Shown here in pieces: positions 1 to 9,313 of a stretch of 64,000 nucleotides of DNA; position 1 is the stretch's first letter; every line of letters starts with the position of its first letter. The translations under genes were made by a program, and so were the position numbers. This DNA is from Paracraurococcus sp042666655 (GTDB lineage Bacteria; Pseudomonadota; Alphaproteobacteria; Acetobacterales; Acetobacteraceae), in NCBI RefSeq assembly GCF_042666655.1, contig NZ_JBHTDE010000012.1, positions 1 to 64,000 of the forward strand, written 5' to 3'. Below the pieces are notes generated by a model that ran no database searches, had not been told where the DNA came from, and worked only from the letters and a program-made list of their open reading frames with translations.

Positions 1-2
1 CG

Positions 3-230
3 ATCGTCATGGCGCGGCGGCTCAGGCTCTACTCCGCCCTGCCGGCGCCGTCCTTCTGGCTGCCCGATCCGGATTTGTCCGAGATCTACATGCCGGTGAT
101 CCTCGGGCTGCTGCGCCACGCCAGGGCACATTGGGGAGGCCGGCTGGGACCGGCCAACATCCGCCTGATCGCCTCCATGCACCGCGCCATCGGCGGCCGG
201 CGGATCGCCGGATGGATGGAGCCGGCGTGA
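3..230 (+). CDS. C-terminal part of an unrecognised protein (cut by window edge)
   Basis: The reading frame is open from the left edge of the window and ends with TGA at 228-230. An ATG at position 9 could be internal or the true start. The visible 73 residues hold a mixed hydrophobic/basic segment (an SFWLPDPDLSEIYMPV stretch, then LRHARAHWGG) and end in GWMEPA. I do not recognise the family. It is co-directional with ppa, whose start lies 148 bases downstream, and codon use matches its neighbours, so it is probably a real gene end. Confidence 0.45.
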   Translation: MVMARRLRLYSALPAPSFWLPDPDLSEIYMPVILGLLRHARAHWGGRLGPANIRLIASMHRAIGGRRIAGWMEPA

Positions 231-378
231 CGCGGGACGCACTTGGTGGCATGAGGGGGCCGCGCCGGCGGTGCGCAGGTAGGGGTTCGGCTCTCGCCTG
301 CGTGCTGTTATGTTGCGGTGCGGTATGGGTCCGGACGGCCTGGCCGCTCGCGCACACGGCGCTGCATCGGAGAAAGCA

Positions 379-912
379 ATGCGTATCGACGCCATCAGCA
401 TCGGCAAGAACCCGCCCGAGGACGTCAATGTCATCGTCGAGGTCGCCATCGGCGGCGAGCCGATCAAGTACGAGATGGACAAGGAGGCCGGGACGCTGGT
501 CGTTGACCGGTTCCTCTATACGCCGATGCGCTATCCGGGGAATTACGGCTTCGTGCCGCACACGCTGTCCGACGACGGCGACCCGATCGATGTGCTGATC
601 GCCAATACCCGCCCGATCATCCCGGGCGCGGTGATCGCGGTGCGCCCGGTCGGCGTGCTGAAGATGGAGGACGACGGCGGCGGGGATGAGAAGATCATCG
701 CGGTGCCGGTGCCGAAGCTGACCAAGCGCTACCAGAACGTGCACAACTACACCGACCTGCCGCAGATCACGCTCGACCAGATCCAGCACTTCTTCGAGCA
801 CTACAAGGATCTCGAGCCCGGCAAGTGGGTGAAGGTCGCCGGCTGGGGCGATGCCGAGGAGGCCAAGCGGCTGATCGTCGAGGCGATCGAGCGGGCCAAG
901 GCGAAGGGCTGA
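379..912 (+). CDS. ppa: Inorganic pyrophosphatase (family I)
   Basis: Soluble cytoplasmic enzyme that hydrolyses pyrophosphate to two phosphates and so pulls biosynthetic reactions forward. The 177-residue protein has the length of bacterial family I enzymes. The signature DGDPID is at residues 66-71, just after YGFVPHTLSD, and the substrate-binding YPGNYGF is at 52-58. The frame is open further upstream to 310, but the ATG at 379 is preceded by GGAGAAAG and gives the normal N-terminus MRIDAISIGKN, so that start was chosen. A GC-rich hairpin follows the stop codon. No partner genes are obvious; the function is housekeeping. Confidence 0.96.
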   Translation: MRIDAISIGKNPPEDVNVIVEVAIGGEPIKYEMDKEAGTLVVDRFLYTPMRYPGNYGFVPHTLSDDGDPIDVLIANTRPIIPGAVIAVRPVGVLKMEDDGGGDEKIIAVPVPKLTKRYQNVHNYTDLPQITLDQIQHFFEHYKDLEPGKWVKVAGWGDAEEAKRLIVEAIERAKAKG

Positions 913-932
913 ACCCTGGCCGGGCACTGCCT

Positions 933-954
933 GCCCCGCGCGGCGGCGCGGGGC
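933..954 (+). terminator. Perfect 9-bp stem-loop after ppa
   Basis: GCCCCGCGC and GCGCGGGGC form a perfect stem around a four-base loop, 20 bases after the ppa stop. No T-run follows, so it would be a weak intrinsic terminator at best. It may act as an mRNA 3' end or a Rho-independent pause in this GC-rich genome. Confidence 0.45.
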
Positions 955-1025
955 GCCCGGCTGACCTGCCGCGGGCTGCTGCGGCCGCTGGCGACGGGGC
1001 ACCGGGCTTCCCATGTGGGCGGCCG

Positions 1026-2339
1026 ATGAACGCGCTCCCCCCCCCGGACCCGGCGCCCGGCGCCATCCGGCGCCCGGCCGACCCGGAAGCCCCGCTGCGC
1101 CGGGCGCTGGCGCGGCAGCGCGCCATCGCCACCGGGCTGCTGGCGGCGATGGCGGGGCTGATGCTGGGCGCCTATGCGCTGCCGCCGGGCTACTGGACCG
1201 AACTGCTGCAGGCGGCAGCGAAAGCCGGCGTGGTCGGCGGGATGGCCGACTGGTTCGCGGTGACGGCGCTGTTCCGCCGGCCGCTCGGCCTGCCGATCCC
1301 GCACACCGCCATCATCCCGGCGCAGAAGGAAAGGCTGGGCCAGGGGCTCGGCCGCTTCGTCGCCAACCACGTGTTCACCGAGGCCGAGGTGGCGCGGGTG
1401 CTGGGCCGGCTGGACCTGGCCGGCATCCTGCGCAGCTTCGTCGCCGACCCCGAGACCGCGCGGCCGGCGGCGCAGGCGATCGCCGCCGCCCTGCCCCGGC
1501 TGCTGGCGAGCCTGGAGGACGGCCGGGCGCGCCGGCTGCTGGGGCGGCTGCTGCCGCGGCTGGCGGGGGGTGCCGGCGGTGCCCGGGTGGTGGCCCGCGC
1601 GCTGCGCAGCCTGGTCGAGGGTGGCCGGCACCAGGAGGTCGTGGACCTGGCGATCACCGAGCTGCGCCGCCTGCTGGTGGAGAAGGAGGAGACGCTCCGC
1701 CAGACCATCGAGACCAAGGTGCGGGAGGAAGGCGGCCGGCTGGTCGGCTGGGCGTTGGGCGCCACGGTGGCGGGGCGCGTGCTGGCCGGGGTGAATGCCG
1801 AGCTGGCCCGGATGGAAGCCGCCGACAGCGAGCTGCGGCGCGCCTTCGAGCTCTGGCTGAAGACCGAGGTCGACCGGCTGGAGACCGACCCGGAGCGCGC
1901 CGCGGCGCTCGGCCGGGCGATGCGGCAGGCGATGTCGCACCCTTCGGTCGCCGCCTGGGTGAGCGATGTCTGGGCCCGGCTGCGGGCGGCGCTGGAGGCC
2001 GACGCGGCCAACCCGCAGGGCCGCGCGGTGGCGCTGCTGGAGGGCGCCTTCGCCAATGCCGGCACCCTGCTGGCCGAGGACCCCTCGGCGCGGGCCAGGC
2101 TGAACATGGCGGTGCAGCGGATGCTGGTGCGGCTGATGCCGGCCGCGCGGGCCGAGCTGGCCGGCTTCATCGCCCGGGTGGTCGCCGGCTGGGACACCGC
2201 GCAGGTCACCGAGAAGATCGAGCTGCGTGTCGGCCGTGACCTGCAATATGTGCGGATGAACGGCACGCTGGTCGGCTTTCTGGTCGGCGGGGCGCTGTAT
2301 GCCTTGCTCACGGCGGTGTTCGGTCGGGTGGCGTTCTGA
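1026..2339 (+). CDS. DUF445 family membrane protein (YjiN-like)
   Basis: This 437-residue protein belongs to the DUF445 family, whose role is unknown. A transmembrane segment lies near residues 35-57. It is followed by the family hallmark GGMADWFAVTALFRRPLG, then PHTAIIPAQKERLG. A long charged helical middle (many LxxLL and ER-rich repeats) leads to a second hydrophobic segment at the extreme C-terminus (GTLVGFLVGGALYALLTAVF). The topology is therefore a cytoplasmic or periplasmic coiled region held at both ends in the membrane. The frame extends upstream into ppa, but the ATG at 1026 gives the normal family N-terminus. No operon partner indicates a process. Confidence 0.85.
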   Translation: MNALPPPDPAPGAIRRPADPEAPLRRALARQRAIATGLLAAMAGLMLGAYALPPGYWTELLQAAAKAGVVGGMADWFAVTALFRRPLGLPIPHTAIIPAQKERLGQGLGRFVANHVFTEAEVARVLGRLDLAGILRSFVADPETARPAAQAIAAALPRLLASLEDGRARRLLGRLLPRLAGGAGGARVVARALRSLVEGGRHQEVVDLAITELRRLLVEKEETLRQTIETKVREEGGRLVGWALGATVAGRVLAGVNAELARMEAADSELRRAFELWLKTEVDRLETDPERAAALGRAMRQAMSHPSVAAWVSDVWARLRAALEADAANPQGRAVALLEGAFANAGTLLAEDPSARARLNMAVQRMLVRLMPAARAELAGFIARVVAGWDTAQVTEKIELRVGRDLQYVRMNGTLVGFLVGGALYALLTAVFGRVAF

Positions 2340-2381
2340 GTTTTGGTGTGCCGCTGCTTCCCGCTGGCACACATGCATGTC

Positions 2382-2612
2382 ATGTGCACGGACATCGAGA
2401 TCGACGACGGGCTGACCGTCGAGGCCATGGCGGGCGGCGGCCACCCGACCAAGAAGGCGGCGGTCGAGGCCGGGTTGCGCCCGCTGGCCCGCCTGGCCCG
2501 GCAGCGGGAGGCCGCGGCGCCGCTGTGGGGCAGCGACCCCGCCTACCGGCAGCCGCCCGAGGACGCGCCGCGCGACCCGGCGCTGCACGAGGACCAGGCG
2601 CCGCTCCGCTGA
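2382..2612 (+). CDS. VapB-family antitoxin (type II)
   Basis: Small protein (about 76 residues from the ATG at 2382; an ATG at 2373 is possible). Its N-terminus TDIEIDDGLTVEAM followed by HPTKKAAVEAGLR is typical of VapB antitoxins of the 'TNIEIDD...TKKAAVEEGLR' group, which bind their own operator as ribbon-helix dimers and neutralise a PIN-domain RNase through the C-terminus. The toxin-like gene begins at the stop codon of this one. The tail after ARQREAAAPLW is proline-rich and diverges from the usual ending. Family membership is well supported; whether the pair is active is not. Confidence 0.75.
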   Translation: MCTDIEIDDGLTVEAMAGGGHPTKKAAVEAGLRPLARLARQREAAAPLWGSDPAYRQPPEDAPRDPALHEDQAPLR

Positions 2613-3004
2613 TCGCCGTCGATACCGGCGTCCTGATCGACGTGATCCGGCGGGTGGAAAGCCGCGCCGCCCGGATCTTCCGGCGGCCGGCCGGCACCGG
2701 GATCCTGGCCATCGGCGACCTCGTGCTGCTGGACGTGCTGCAGGGCTCCTCGACCGAGGCCCGGGCCCGCGGCATGGAACGCAGGCTGCGCAGCTTCGAG
2801 GTCGTCGGCATGCTGGACGATGCGCTGGCCACCCAGGCCGCGGCGCATCACCGGCGGCTGCGGGAAAGCGGCGTCACCCCGCGCAGCACGCCGGACCTCA
2901 TCATCGCCACCTGGTGCATCGCCCATGCGGTGCCGCTGCTGCAGCGCGACCGCGGCTTCGGGCCGATGGCCGACCATCTCGGCCTGCAACTGGTGGCGGC
3001 ATGA
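2609..3004 (+). CDS. VapC-type PIN-domain ribonuclease, apparent CTG start
   Basis: PIN-domain toxin of about 131 residues, expected to be a metal-dependent RNase. The first acidic residue is in AVDTGVLIDV at the very N-terminus. Further acidic positions are in LLDVLQGS (Asp where the family usually has Glu), TPDLIIATW and QRDRGFG. The expected start codon is CTG at 2609-2611, overlapping the antitoxin TGA. No ATG, GTG or TTG lies there, and the only upstream in-frame alternative that keeps the catalytic Asp is GTG at 2525, deep inside vapB. So it is either a CTG-initiated, translationally coupled gene or a toxin whose start codon mutated. Coordinates assume CTG. Confidence 0.7.
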   Translation: MIAVDTGVLIDVIRRVESRAARIFRRPAGTGILAIGDLVLLDVLQGSSTEARARGMERRLRSFEVVGMLDDALATQAAAHHRRLRESGVTPRSTPDLIIATWCIAHAVPLLQRDRGFGPMADHLGLQLVAA

Positions 3005-3044
3005 GCGCCCTTCCCGCGCCGCCGCACCCGGCTACACTCGCCGC

Positions 3045-4088
3045 ATGACCCTTGGCCTCTCGATCCTCGACCAGTCGACCATCGCCTCCGGCCGCGGCGC
3101 CGATGCGGCGATCCAGGAAACCCTGGCCCTGGCGCGGCTCGCCGACCAATGGGGCTATGGCCGCTACTGGCTGGCCGAGCACCACAACAGCGACAGCCAT
3201 GCCGGCTCGGCGCCCGAGATGCTGGTCGCCGCCATCGCCGCCACCACCGCCCGCATCCGCATCGGCACCGCGGGCGTCATGCTGCCGCACTACGCCGCGC
3301 TGAAGGTGGCCGAGCAGTTCAAGGTGGCCGAGGCCATCGCGCCCGGCCGGATCGACCTCGGCGTCGGCCGCGCCCCGGGCAGCGACGGGCGCACCGCCTT
3401 CGCGCTGAACCCGCGGGCCAATGAGGCCGCCGACAATTTCCCGAACCAGGTCATGGACCTGCTGGGCTGGCTGGGCGACGGGCTGCCGGAGGGCCATCCC
3501 TTCCGCGCCGTCGCCGCCAACCCGCAGGTGCCGGGCCGGCCGCAGGTCTGGATGCTGGGCAGCAGCGACTACGGCGCCCAGGTCGCCGCCTATTTCGGCC
3601 TGCCCTACTGCTTCGCCCATTTCATCAGCGACCGTGGGTCGGAACAGGTGACGGCGCTGTACCGCGAGGGCTTCCGGCCGCACCCGGACCATCCCGGCCG
3701 GCTCGCCGCGCCGCATTGCGCGCTCGGCGTCTTCGCGCTGACCGCGGAGACGGAGGCCGAGGCCTGGCGCCTGTACAAGTCGCGCGAGCTCTGGCGGCTC
3801 TACCGCGACACCGGCCGCTTCCCGCCGCTGCCGAGCGTCGAGGAGGCCGAGGCCTACCCGTTCACGGAGGCCGAACGGGCGCATCTGGCGCCGATCCGCG
3901 CCAAGGCCCTGGTCGGCGCGCCGGAGCAGGTGAAGGCGAAGCTGGAAGCGCTCGCCGCCGCGCATGGCGTGCAGGAGGTCGCGGTCCTGACCCCTTGCCA
4001 CGACCCGGCGGCGCGGCAGCGCAGCTACCGGCTGCTGGCCGAGGCTTTCGGCCTGGGTGCCCGGCCGGTCGCGGCCGCGGCGGCGTAA
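3045..4088 (+). CDS. LLM-class flavin-dependent oxidoreductase (MsnO8-like)
   Basis: Luciferase-like monooxygenase of 347 residues that would use reduced flavin to oxidise an unknown organic substrate. Recognisable blocks are LSILDQSTIASG at the N-terminus, RYWLAEHHN near residue 40, GTAGVMLPHYAALKVAEQF, and GRIDLGVGRAPGSDG. All are typical of the MsnO8/alkanal monooxygenase-like group of single-subunit enzymes. The frame is open upstream through vapC, but the ATG at 3045 gives the family N-terminus. It stands alone; the next 446 bases hold no gene. Confidence 0.88.
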   Translation: MTLGLSILDQSTIASGRGADAAIQETLALARLADQWGYGRYWLAEHHNSDSHAGSAPEMLVAAIAATTARIRIGTAGVMLPHYAALKVAEQFKVAEAIAPGRIDLGVGRAPGSDGRTAFALNPRANEAADNFPNQVMDLLGWLGDGLPEGHPFRAVAANPQVPGRPQVWMLGSSDYGAQVAAYFGLPYCFAHFISDRGSEQVTALYREGFRPHPDHPGRLAAPHCALGVFALTAETEAEAWRLYKSRELWRLYRDTGRFPPLPSVEEAEAYPFTEAERAHLAPIRAKALVGAPEQVKAKLEALAAAHGVQEVAVLTPCHDPAARQRSYRLLAEAFGLGARPVAAAAA

Positions 4089-4377
4089 TTCGGCAGTGGA
4101 CCGGGCTTGCTCCGAGCCAAGACGGCGCACTCCGCTGCAATCCCGCCCAATGCGGCCCCGAACGGCGCAACGCCGGTGCGTCCGGTTCGGCCCTTCGCCA
4201 CGCAAGGCCATGGCCGGCGGGGCATTGCGCGGCGCGGGATGCAGGAGATAATCGTCCTGACGGCGGCCGGCCGATGGTCGCCCACCGGATCGGGCATGGC
4301 CCCGGACTTGACTATTTTCCTATATCCTGGCCTGCCCGGAAGCGCAAGCGCCACGTCTCCCGCCCCGGTTCCGACAA
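4089..4377. other. Intergenic stretch without a recognised gene
   Basis: No reading frame here resembles a protein, and short frames are GC-driven. The only compositional feature is an AT-richer patch at about 4307-4330 (TTGACTATTTTCC then TATATCC). It could contain a promoter for an unseen small RNA, but the two motif-like hexamers are only 7 bases apart, so I do not call one. Repeat copy A follows directly. Confidence 0.4.
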
Positions 4378-4533
4378 GCAAGGTTGGGGAGGGACAAGCA
4401 TTTCCCTCCCCCGGTGGACGCATGCGTCCAGTCCCACCCTGACTTCTTGTGGGTCGGCACCCACCGTGCGGCAGCGGCCGATCCACGGAAATGGAGGCGG
4501 TGCCTTGGGAGGAAACCGCCTCCCCAGCCTTGC
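4378..4533. repeat. Interspersed structured repeat, copy A
   Basis: About 156 bp, the most diverged of five copies in the window. The left end GCAAGGTTGGGGAGGG matches the reverse complement of the right end (CCTCCCCAGCCTTGC), giving terminal inverted repeats. The middle keeps the GGGTCGGCACCCACCG block that corresponds to the central palindrome of copies D and E. It ends one base from the stop codon of the leftward TTT binding-protein gene at 4535. Confidence 0.75.
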
Positions 4534-4534
4534 C

Positions 4535-5512
4535 TCAATCCGGCCGGATCGCATTCTCCCGCACCACCGCGCCCCAGGTGGCGACCTGCCGCTCGACGAA
4601 GGCCTGCAGCGCCGGCGGGTCGGACAGCACCAGGCGGGCCGCCTGGGTCTCCTCCATCTGCTTCCGCACCCGCTGCTCCGACAGGCTCTCGCGCAGCGCG
4701 GCGTTCATCCGGGCGACCAGCGGCGCCGGCGTCCCGGCCGGGGCGAAGACGCCCCACCAGGCCTCGGCCTGCAGCCCGGGAAAGCCGGCCTCGTCGGCGG
4801 TCTGCACCTGGGCCAGGGCGGGCAGCCGGGCCGGGCCGAACTGGGCGACGGCGCGCAGCGAGCCGCCGGCGATATGCGGCGCCAGCAGCGCGGCGCTGCC
4901 GATCATCACGTCGACATGCCCGGCGACGGTGTCGTTCACCGCCAGCCCGCCGCCCCGGTAGGCGACATGCGGCATCCGCGCACCCGTCCGCGACTGCAGC
5001 AGCATCATGGTCAGGTGGCCGATCGTCCCGTTCCCGGTCGAGCCGTAGGAGACCGCATCCGGCTTCGCCTTGGCCGCCGCCACCAGCCCGGCGAGGTCCT
5101 GGAAGGGCCGGTCCGGCCGGCAGGCGATGACATAGGGTGCGCCGCCGATCAGCATCACCGGGTCGAGGTCGCGGGTCAGGTCGAAACCCAGGTTCGGCAG
5201 CAGCGCCGGCAGCACGGCATGGCTGTCGAAGGTCAGCAGCCAGGTCTGGCCGTCGGGCGCGGCGCGGACCACGGCTTCCGTGCCGATGGCGCCGGCGGCG
5301 CCCGAGCGGTTCTCCACCACCACCGGCTGGCCGAGCCGCTGGGAGAGCCCGACCGAGGCGAGGCGCGCCACCGCGTCGGTCGAGCCGCCCGGGGCGAAGG
5401 GGACGACGATGCGGATGGCGCCGGGACCCTGGGCGCAGGCCTTGGAAACGGGCGCGGCCAGCGCAGCACCGGCCAGGCCGAGCGCCGTGCGGCGCCCGTA
5501 TCGATGGGTCAT
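4535..5512 (-). CDS. Tripartite tricarboxylate transporter substrate-binding protein (Bug family)
   Basis: Periplasmic solute-binding protein (325 residues) of the Bug/TctC type, which captures carboxylates or similar small acids for TTT transporters. The N-terminus MTHRYGRRTALGLAGAAL has a twin-arginine motif and an ALAAPVSKACAQG cleavage region, so Tat export is likely. Family blocks are IRIVVPFAPGGSTDAVAR, GQPVVVENRSGAAGAIGTE, VSYGSTGNGTIGHL and HVAYRGGGLAVNDTVAGHVD. No TctA/TctB membrane genes lie nearby, as is common for the large orphan Bug sets of Acetobacteraceae and Burkholderiales. The ligand cannot be read from sequence. The frame runs 34 codons further upstream, but the ATG at 5512 gives the signal peptide. 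Confidence 0.92.
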   Translation of the reverse strand: MTHRYGRRTALGLAGAALAAPVSKACAQGPGAIRIVVPFAPGGSTDAVARLASVGLSQRLGQPVVVENRSGAAGAIGTEAVVRAAPDGQTWLLTFDSHAVLPALLPNLGFDLTRDLDPVMLIGGAPYVIACRPDRPFQDLAGLVAAAKAKPDAVSYGSTGNGTIGHLTMMLLQSRTGARMPHVAYRGGGLAVNDTVAGHVDVMIGSAALLAPHIAGGSLRAVAQFGPARLPALAQVQTADEAGFPGLQAEAWWGVFAPAGTPAPLVARMNAALRESLSEQRVRKQMEETQAARLVLSDPPALQAFVERQVATWGAVVRENAIRPD

Positions 5513-5620
5513 CACTGTGTTTCCCCCTGGAGTCACCCGGTCTCTATAGCAACCCGGCGGTTTGCCGAGATCCCCATGACGGATCAGCGGATTCACCTGC
5601 AGGCGCCCGCCCATGCGTCG

Positions 5621-5959
5621 CTAAGCCGGTGGGAAGTCTTCCGGCCGGCTGGCATGGCGCCGGCGACGCGGCCGGCGGTGCCGCCACCAGTCGAGCACCG
5701 GGCCGACGCCGAGCAGCGGCGTCGCCGCCAGGGTGGCCAAGGCCAGCCCCGCCGCCGCCAGACGTGCCCCGAGCGCCAGCGCGAGCACGCAGAGCCCGGC
5801 CAGGCCGCCGACCACTGCCACCCCCAGCGCGGCCCAGCCGATCAGCCTGCGGTGCCGGGCATCCAGCCAGCCGGGCGGCCGGCCGCGATCGGTGCGGGGC
5901 GTGCCGTCCGGGGCGACGTCATAGAGGCGGCTGGGATCGACCTCGAAGGGCGTGGACAG
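5621..5959 (-). CDS. Small two-helix membrane protein, probable CTG start
   Basis: About 112 residues, unrecognised. The N-terminal 45 residues are soluble (STPFEVDPSRLYDVAPDG...). They are followed by two hydrophobic segments (LIGWAALGVAVVGGLAGLCVL and LAAAGLALATLAATPLLGVG) and a very basic tail (WWRHRRPRRRRHASRPED). The first ATG/GTG/TTG codon in frame is a GTG at 5821, which would remove the N-terminal domain and start inside the first helix. A GGAGAGG ribosome-binding sequence lies six bases before a CTG at 5959-5957, and an in-frame TGA lies just upstream. I therefore infer a CTG start. It follows the next membrane-protein gene by 42 bases, suggesting co-transcription. Confidence 0.5.
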   Translation of the reverse strand: MSTPFEVDPSRLYDVAPDGTPRTDRGRPPGWLDARHRRLIGWAALGVAVVGGLAGLCVLALALGARLAAAGLALATLAATPLLGVGPVLDWWRHRRPRRRRHASRPEDFPPA

Positions 5960-6001
5960 GCGGCACCTCTCCGGTCACCGCGGCAGGCGGCCGGCGCCGG
6001 C

Positions 6002-6358
6002 TCAGCGGCGCAGGACCACGAAACGGACGCCGCCCGGCCCGGCGCCAGGGCCGCCGGGGCCACCGCCGGCGCGGCGCAGGCGCCGCAGCCGCCACCAGAG
6101 CGAGACGAAGGCGACCAGCCCGGCGCCGATGGCAACCGGCAGCAGCAGCCCGACGAAGAGGATGGCCAGCGCCACCAGCAGCAGCCCGCCAGCGGCCAGG
6201 GTCAGCAGCAGCGCGACGCCGCCGACCTTGCCGAGCACGCGGTCCAGCCGGCTGCGCGGCGGCGGCAGGGGATCGCGGAACTCGCCGTCCGGCGTCATGT
6301 CGATGATGGGCGGAGGCGGGTCCTGCGAGGCCGCTCCGGGGCGCCGGTACGTGTCCAT
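6002..6358 (-). CDS. Hypothetical membrane protein with proline-rich N-terminus
   Basis: About 118 residues from ATG 6358 (ATG 6367 is also possible). A proline/acid-rich N-terminus (DPPPPIIDMTPDGEFRDPLPPP) is followed by a long hydrophobic region at roughly residues 50-95 that forms two closely spaced membrane helices (GGVALLLTLAAGGLLLVALAIL and VGLLLPVAIGAGLVAF). The tail is arginine- and glycine-rich. No family is recognised. It probably shares a transcript with the downstream small membrane protein and is divergent from the lactate permease gene. Confidence 0.65.
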   Translation of the reverse strand: MDTYRRPGAASQDPPPPIIDMTPDGEFRDPLPPPRSRLDRVLGKVGGVALLLTLAAGGLLLVALAILFVGLLLPVAIGAGLVAFVSLWWRLRRLRRAGGGPGGPGAGPGGVRFVVLRR

Positions 6359-6544
6359 GCGGGGCATGTTGCCCAGGCCGGGCCCCGGTTCAAGCCCGCA
6401 GCGCCGGGCCGGTGGCGAGGAATTGCATCGCCGCGGCCCAGGTGGCGCCGCCCACGCGGCTTCCGGTCCTTCGCCGATGCCGGCGGCGGGCCTAGAAGCC
6501 GCGGCGGCGAGTCCACCAGCATTGATAAAGGCGCAGTCCCGGCC

Positions 6545-8236
<1,692 letters not shown>

Positions 8237-8243
8237 CGTGGAT

Positions 8244-8271
8244 CGCGTCCGGGCGGGGGCGTCCGGACGCG
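8244..8271 (+). terminator. 9-bp stem-loop after lldP
   Basis: CGCGTCCGG (8244-8252) pairs with CCGGACGCG (8263-8271) around a ten-base G-rich loop, beginning 8 bases after the lldP stop. It is followed by TTGATCTGCTTCG, not a clear T-run. Likely an mRNA 3'-end hairpin. Confidence 0.45.
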
Positions 8272-8407
8272 TTGATCTGCTTCGAAGACAAGGCGCTAGG
8301 GCGGTGCCACGGTCATGGCCGCACGCGGGCGACCGCACGCGCGGCTTCGTGCTGGCCAAGTCGGGACCGGGCCGCGCTACCGTCCCGTGACATCGGGGGA
8401 GACGAGG

Positions 8408-8884
8408 ATGCGGACCATGTTCGTGCTGGCGGTGGGTGCCCTGCTTATCCTGCCGGGCGCCGCCGTCGCCCAGGGCACCGGCGCGCGCATCGGCGCGGGC
8501 GGCACGCCTGGCTGGTCGCCCTGGGGCGGGCCGGACAGCCCGGGCGGGATGTTCGGCGGCGATCCGCTGGACGCGGACGCCGACCGCGACCGCGCGGTCA
8601 CCCATGACGAGGTCTGGACCTGGCTTCGCCGGCGGTTCGATCAGGCGGACCGCGACCGCAGCGGCACGCTGGAGCCGACCGAGCTGCCCGGCCGCCCGCG
8701 CGCCCAGGCCGGCTTCCGCGCCGCCGACGCCGACCGCAACGGCCGCGTCACCATCGAGGAGTTGCAGCCGCTGTCCGAGGGCTGGTTCCGTGCCCATGAC
8801 GCCGACCGCGACGGCCGCCTGACGCGCGCCGAGATACCGAAGCCGCCGAAGCCGAAGCCGAAGCCTGCACCCGCGCCCGGGTAG
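8408..8884 (+). CDS. Exported four-EF-hand calcium-binding protein
   Basis: 158 residues. Residues 1-22 are a signal peptide (hydrophobic core FVLAVGALLILPG, cleavage after AVA). The rest carries four canonical 12-residue EF-hand loops starting at residues 57, 81, 107 and 131, each with Asp/Asn at positions 1, 3 and 5 and Glu at 12. The protein ends in a PKPPKPKPKPAPAPG tail. It is probably a periplasmic or secreted calcium-binding protein, a frequent but functionally undefined type in Acetobacteraceae. The start at ATG 8408 is preceded by GGGGAGACGAGG. It converges with nfeD, with only 3 bases between the stop codons. Confidence 0.85.
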   Translation: MRTMFVLAVGALLILPGAAVAQGTGARIGAGGTPGWSPWGGPDSPGGMFGGDPLDADADRDRAVTHDEVWTWLRRRFDQADRDRSGTLEPTELPGRPRAQAGFRAADADRNGRVTIEELQPLSEGWFRAHDADRDGRLTRAEIPKPPKPKPKPAPAPG

Positions 8885-8887
8885 CGT

Positions 8888-9313
8888 TCAGGCGATCGGC
8901 CGCACCACCAGCACCGTGCCGGCCACGCCCTCCACCCGCACCCGCAGCGGCGCCTCCGGCACCTTCACGTCGGCCGGCAGCCGGGCCGGCCAGTCGCTGT
9001 CGCCGATGCGGACGCGCAGCTCCGGCCCCTCCATCGGCAGCAGCATCCCGTGCCGGCCGACCAGGCCGGCATCCGGCGCGTTGACCCGGGATGCCGGCCG
9101 CCGGCCCTTTTGCCGCAGCGCCAGGGCGATGGCGGCCGCCAGCAGGCCGAGGAAGATCGCCACCACCGCCGGGAAGGGCGGCAGCGCCAGCAGCACGACG
9201 ATGCCGGTGCCGATCGCCGCCAGCCCGATCCAGAGCAGGAAGATCCCCGGCAGGCCGAGCTCGGCGATCAGCAGCAGCAGCCCGCCGAGGATCCAGATCA
9301 GCCCTGGTTCCAC
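8888..9313 (-). CDS. NfeD family membrane protein
   Basis: 141 residues: two to three membrane helices in the first 70 residues (LIWILGGLLLLIAELGLPGIFLLW, then a second hydrophobic hairpin), followed by a cytoplasmic OB-fold-like domain ending in GVAGTVLVVRP. This is the short NfeD form without a protease domain. Short NfeD proteins work with SPFH/stomatin proteins in membrane microdomain organisation and quality control. Its start overlaps the end of the upstream SPFH gene by 16 bases, so the two are co-translated. Confidence 0.88.
   Translation of the reverse strand: MEPGLIWILGGLLLLIAELGLPGIFLLWIGLAAIGTGIVVLLALPPFPAVVAIFLGLLAAAIALALRQKGRRPASRVNAPDAGLVGRHGMLLPMEGPELRVRIGDSDWPARLPADVKVPEAPLRVRVEGVAGTVLVVRPIA

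Noticed and set aside
801..2588. 595-residue minus-strand frame
   Set aside because: Antisense to the DUF445 gene, Gln/His/Arg-rich with no recognisable domain.
3045..4088. True bacterial luciferase
   Set aside because: Single-subunit MsnO8-like sequence with no luxCDBE genes nearby; oxidoreductase of unknown substrate is the supportable call.
4301..4335. Sigma-70 promoter in the AT-rich patch
   Set aside because: TTGACT and TATATC are only 7 bases apart and no gene starts downstream on that strand.
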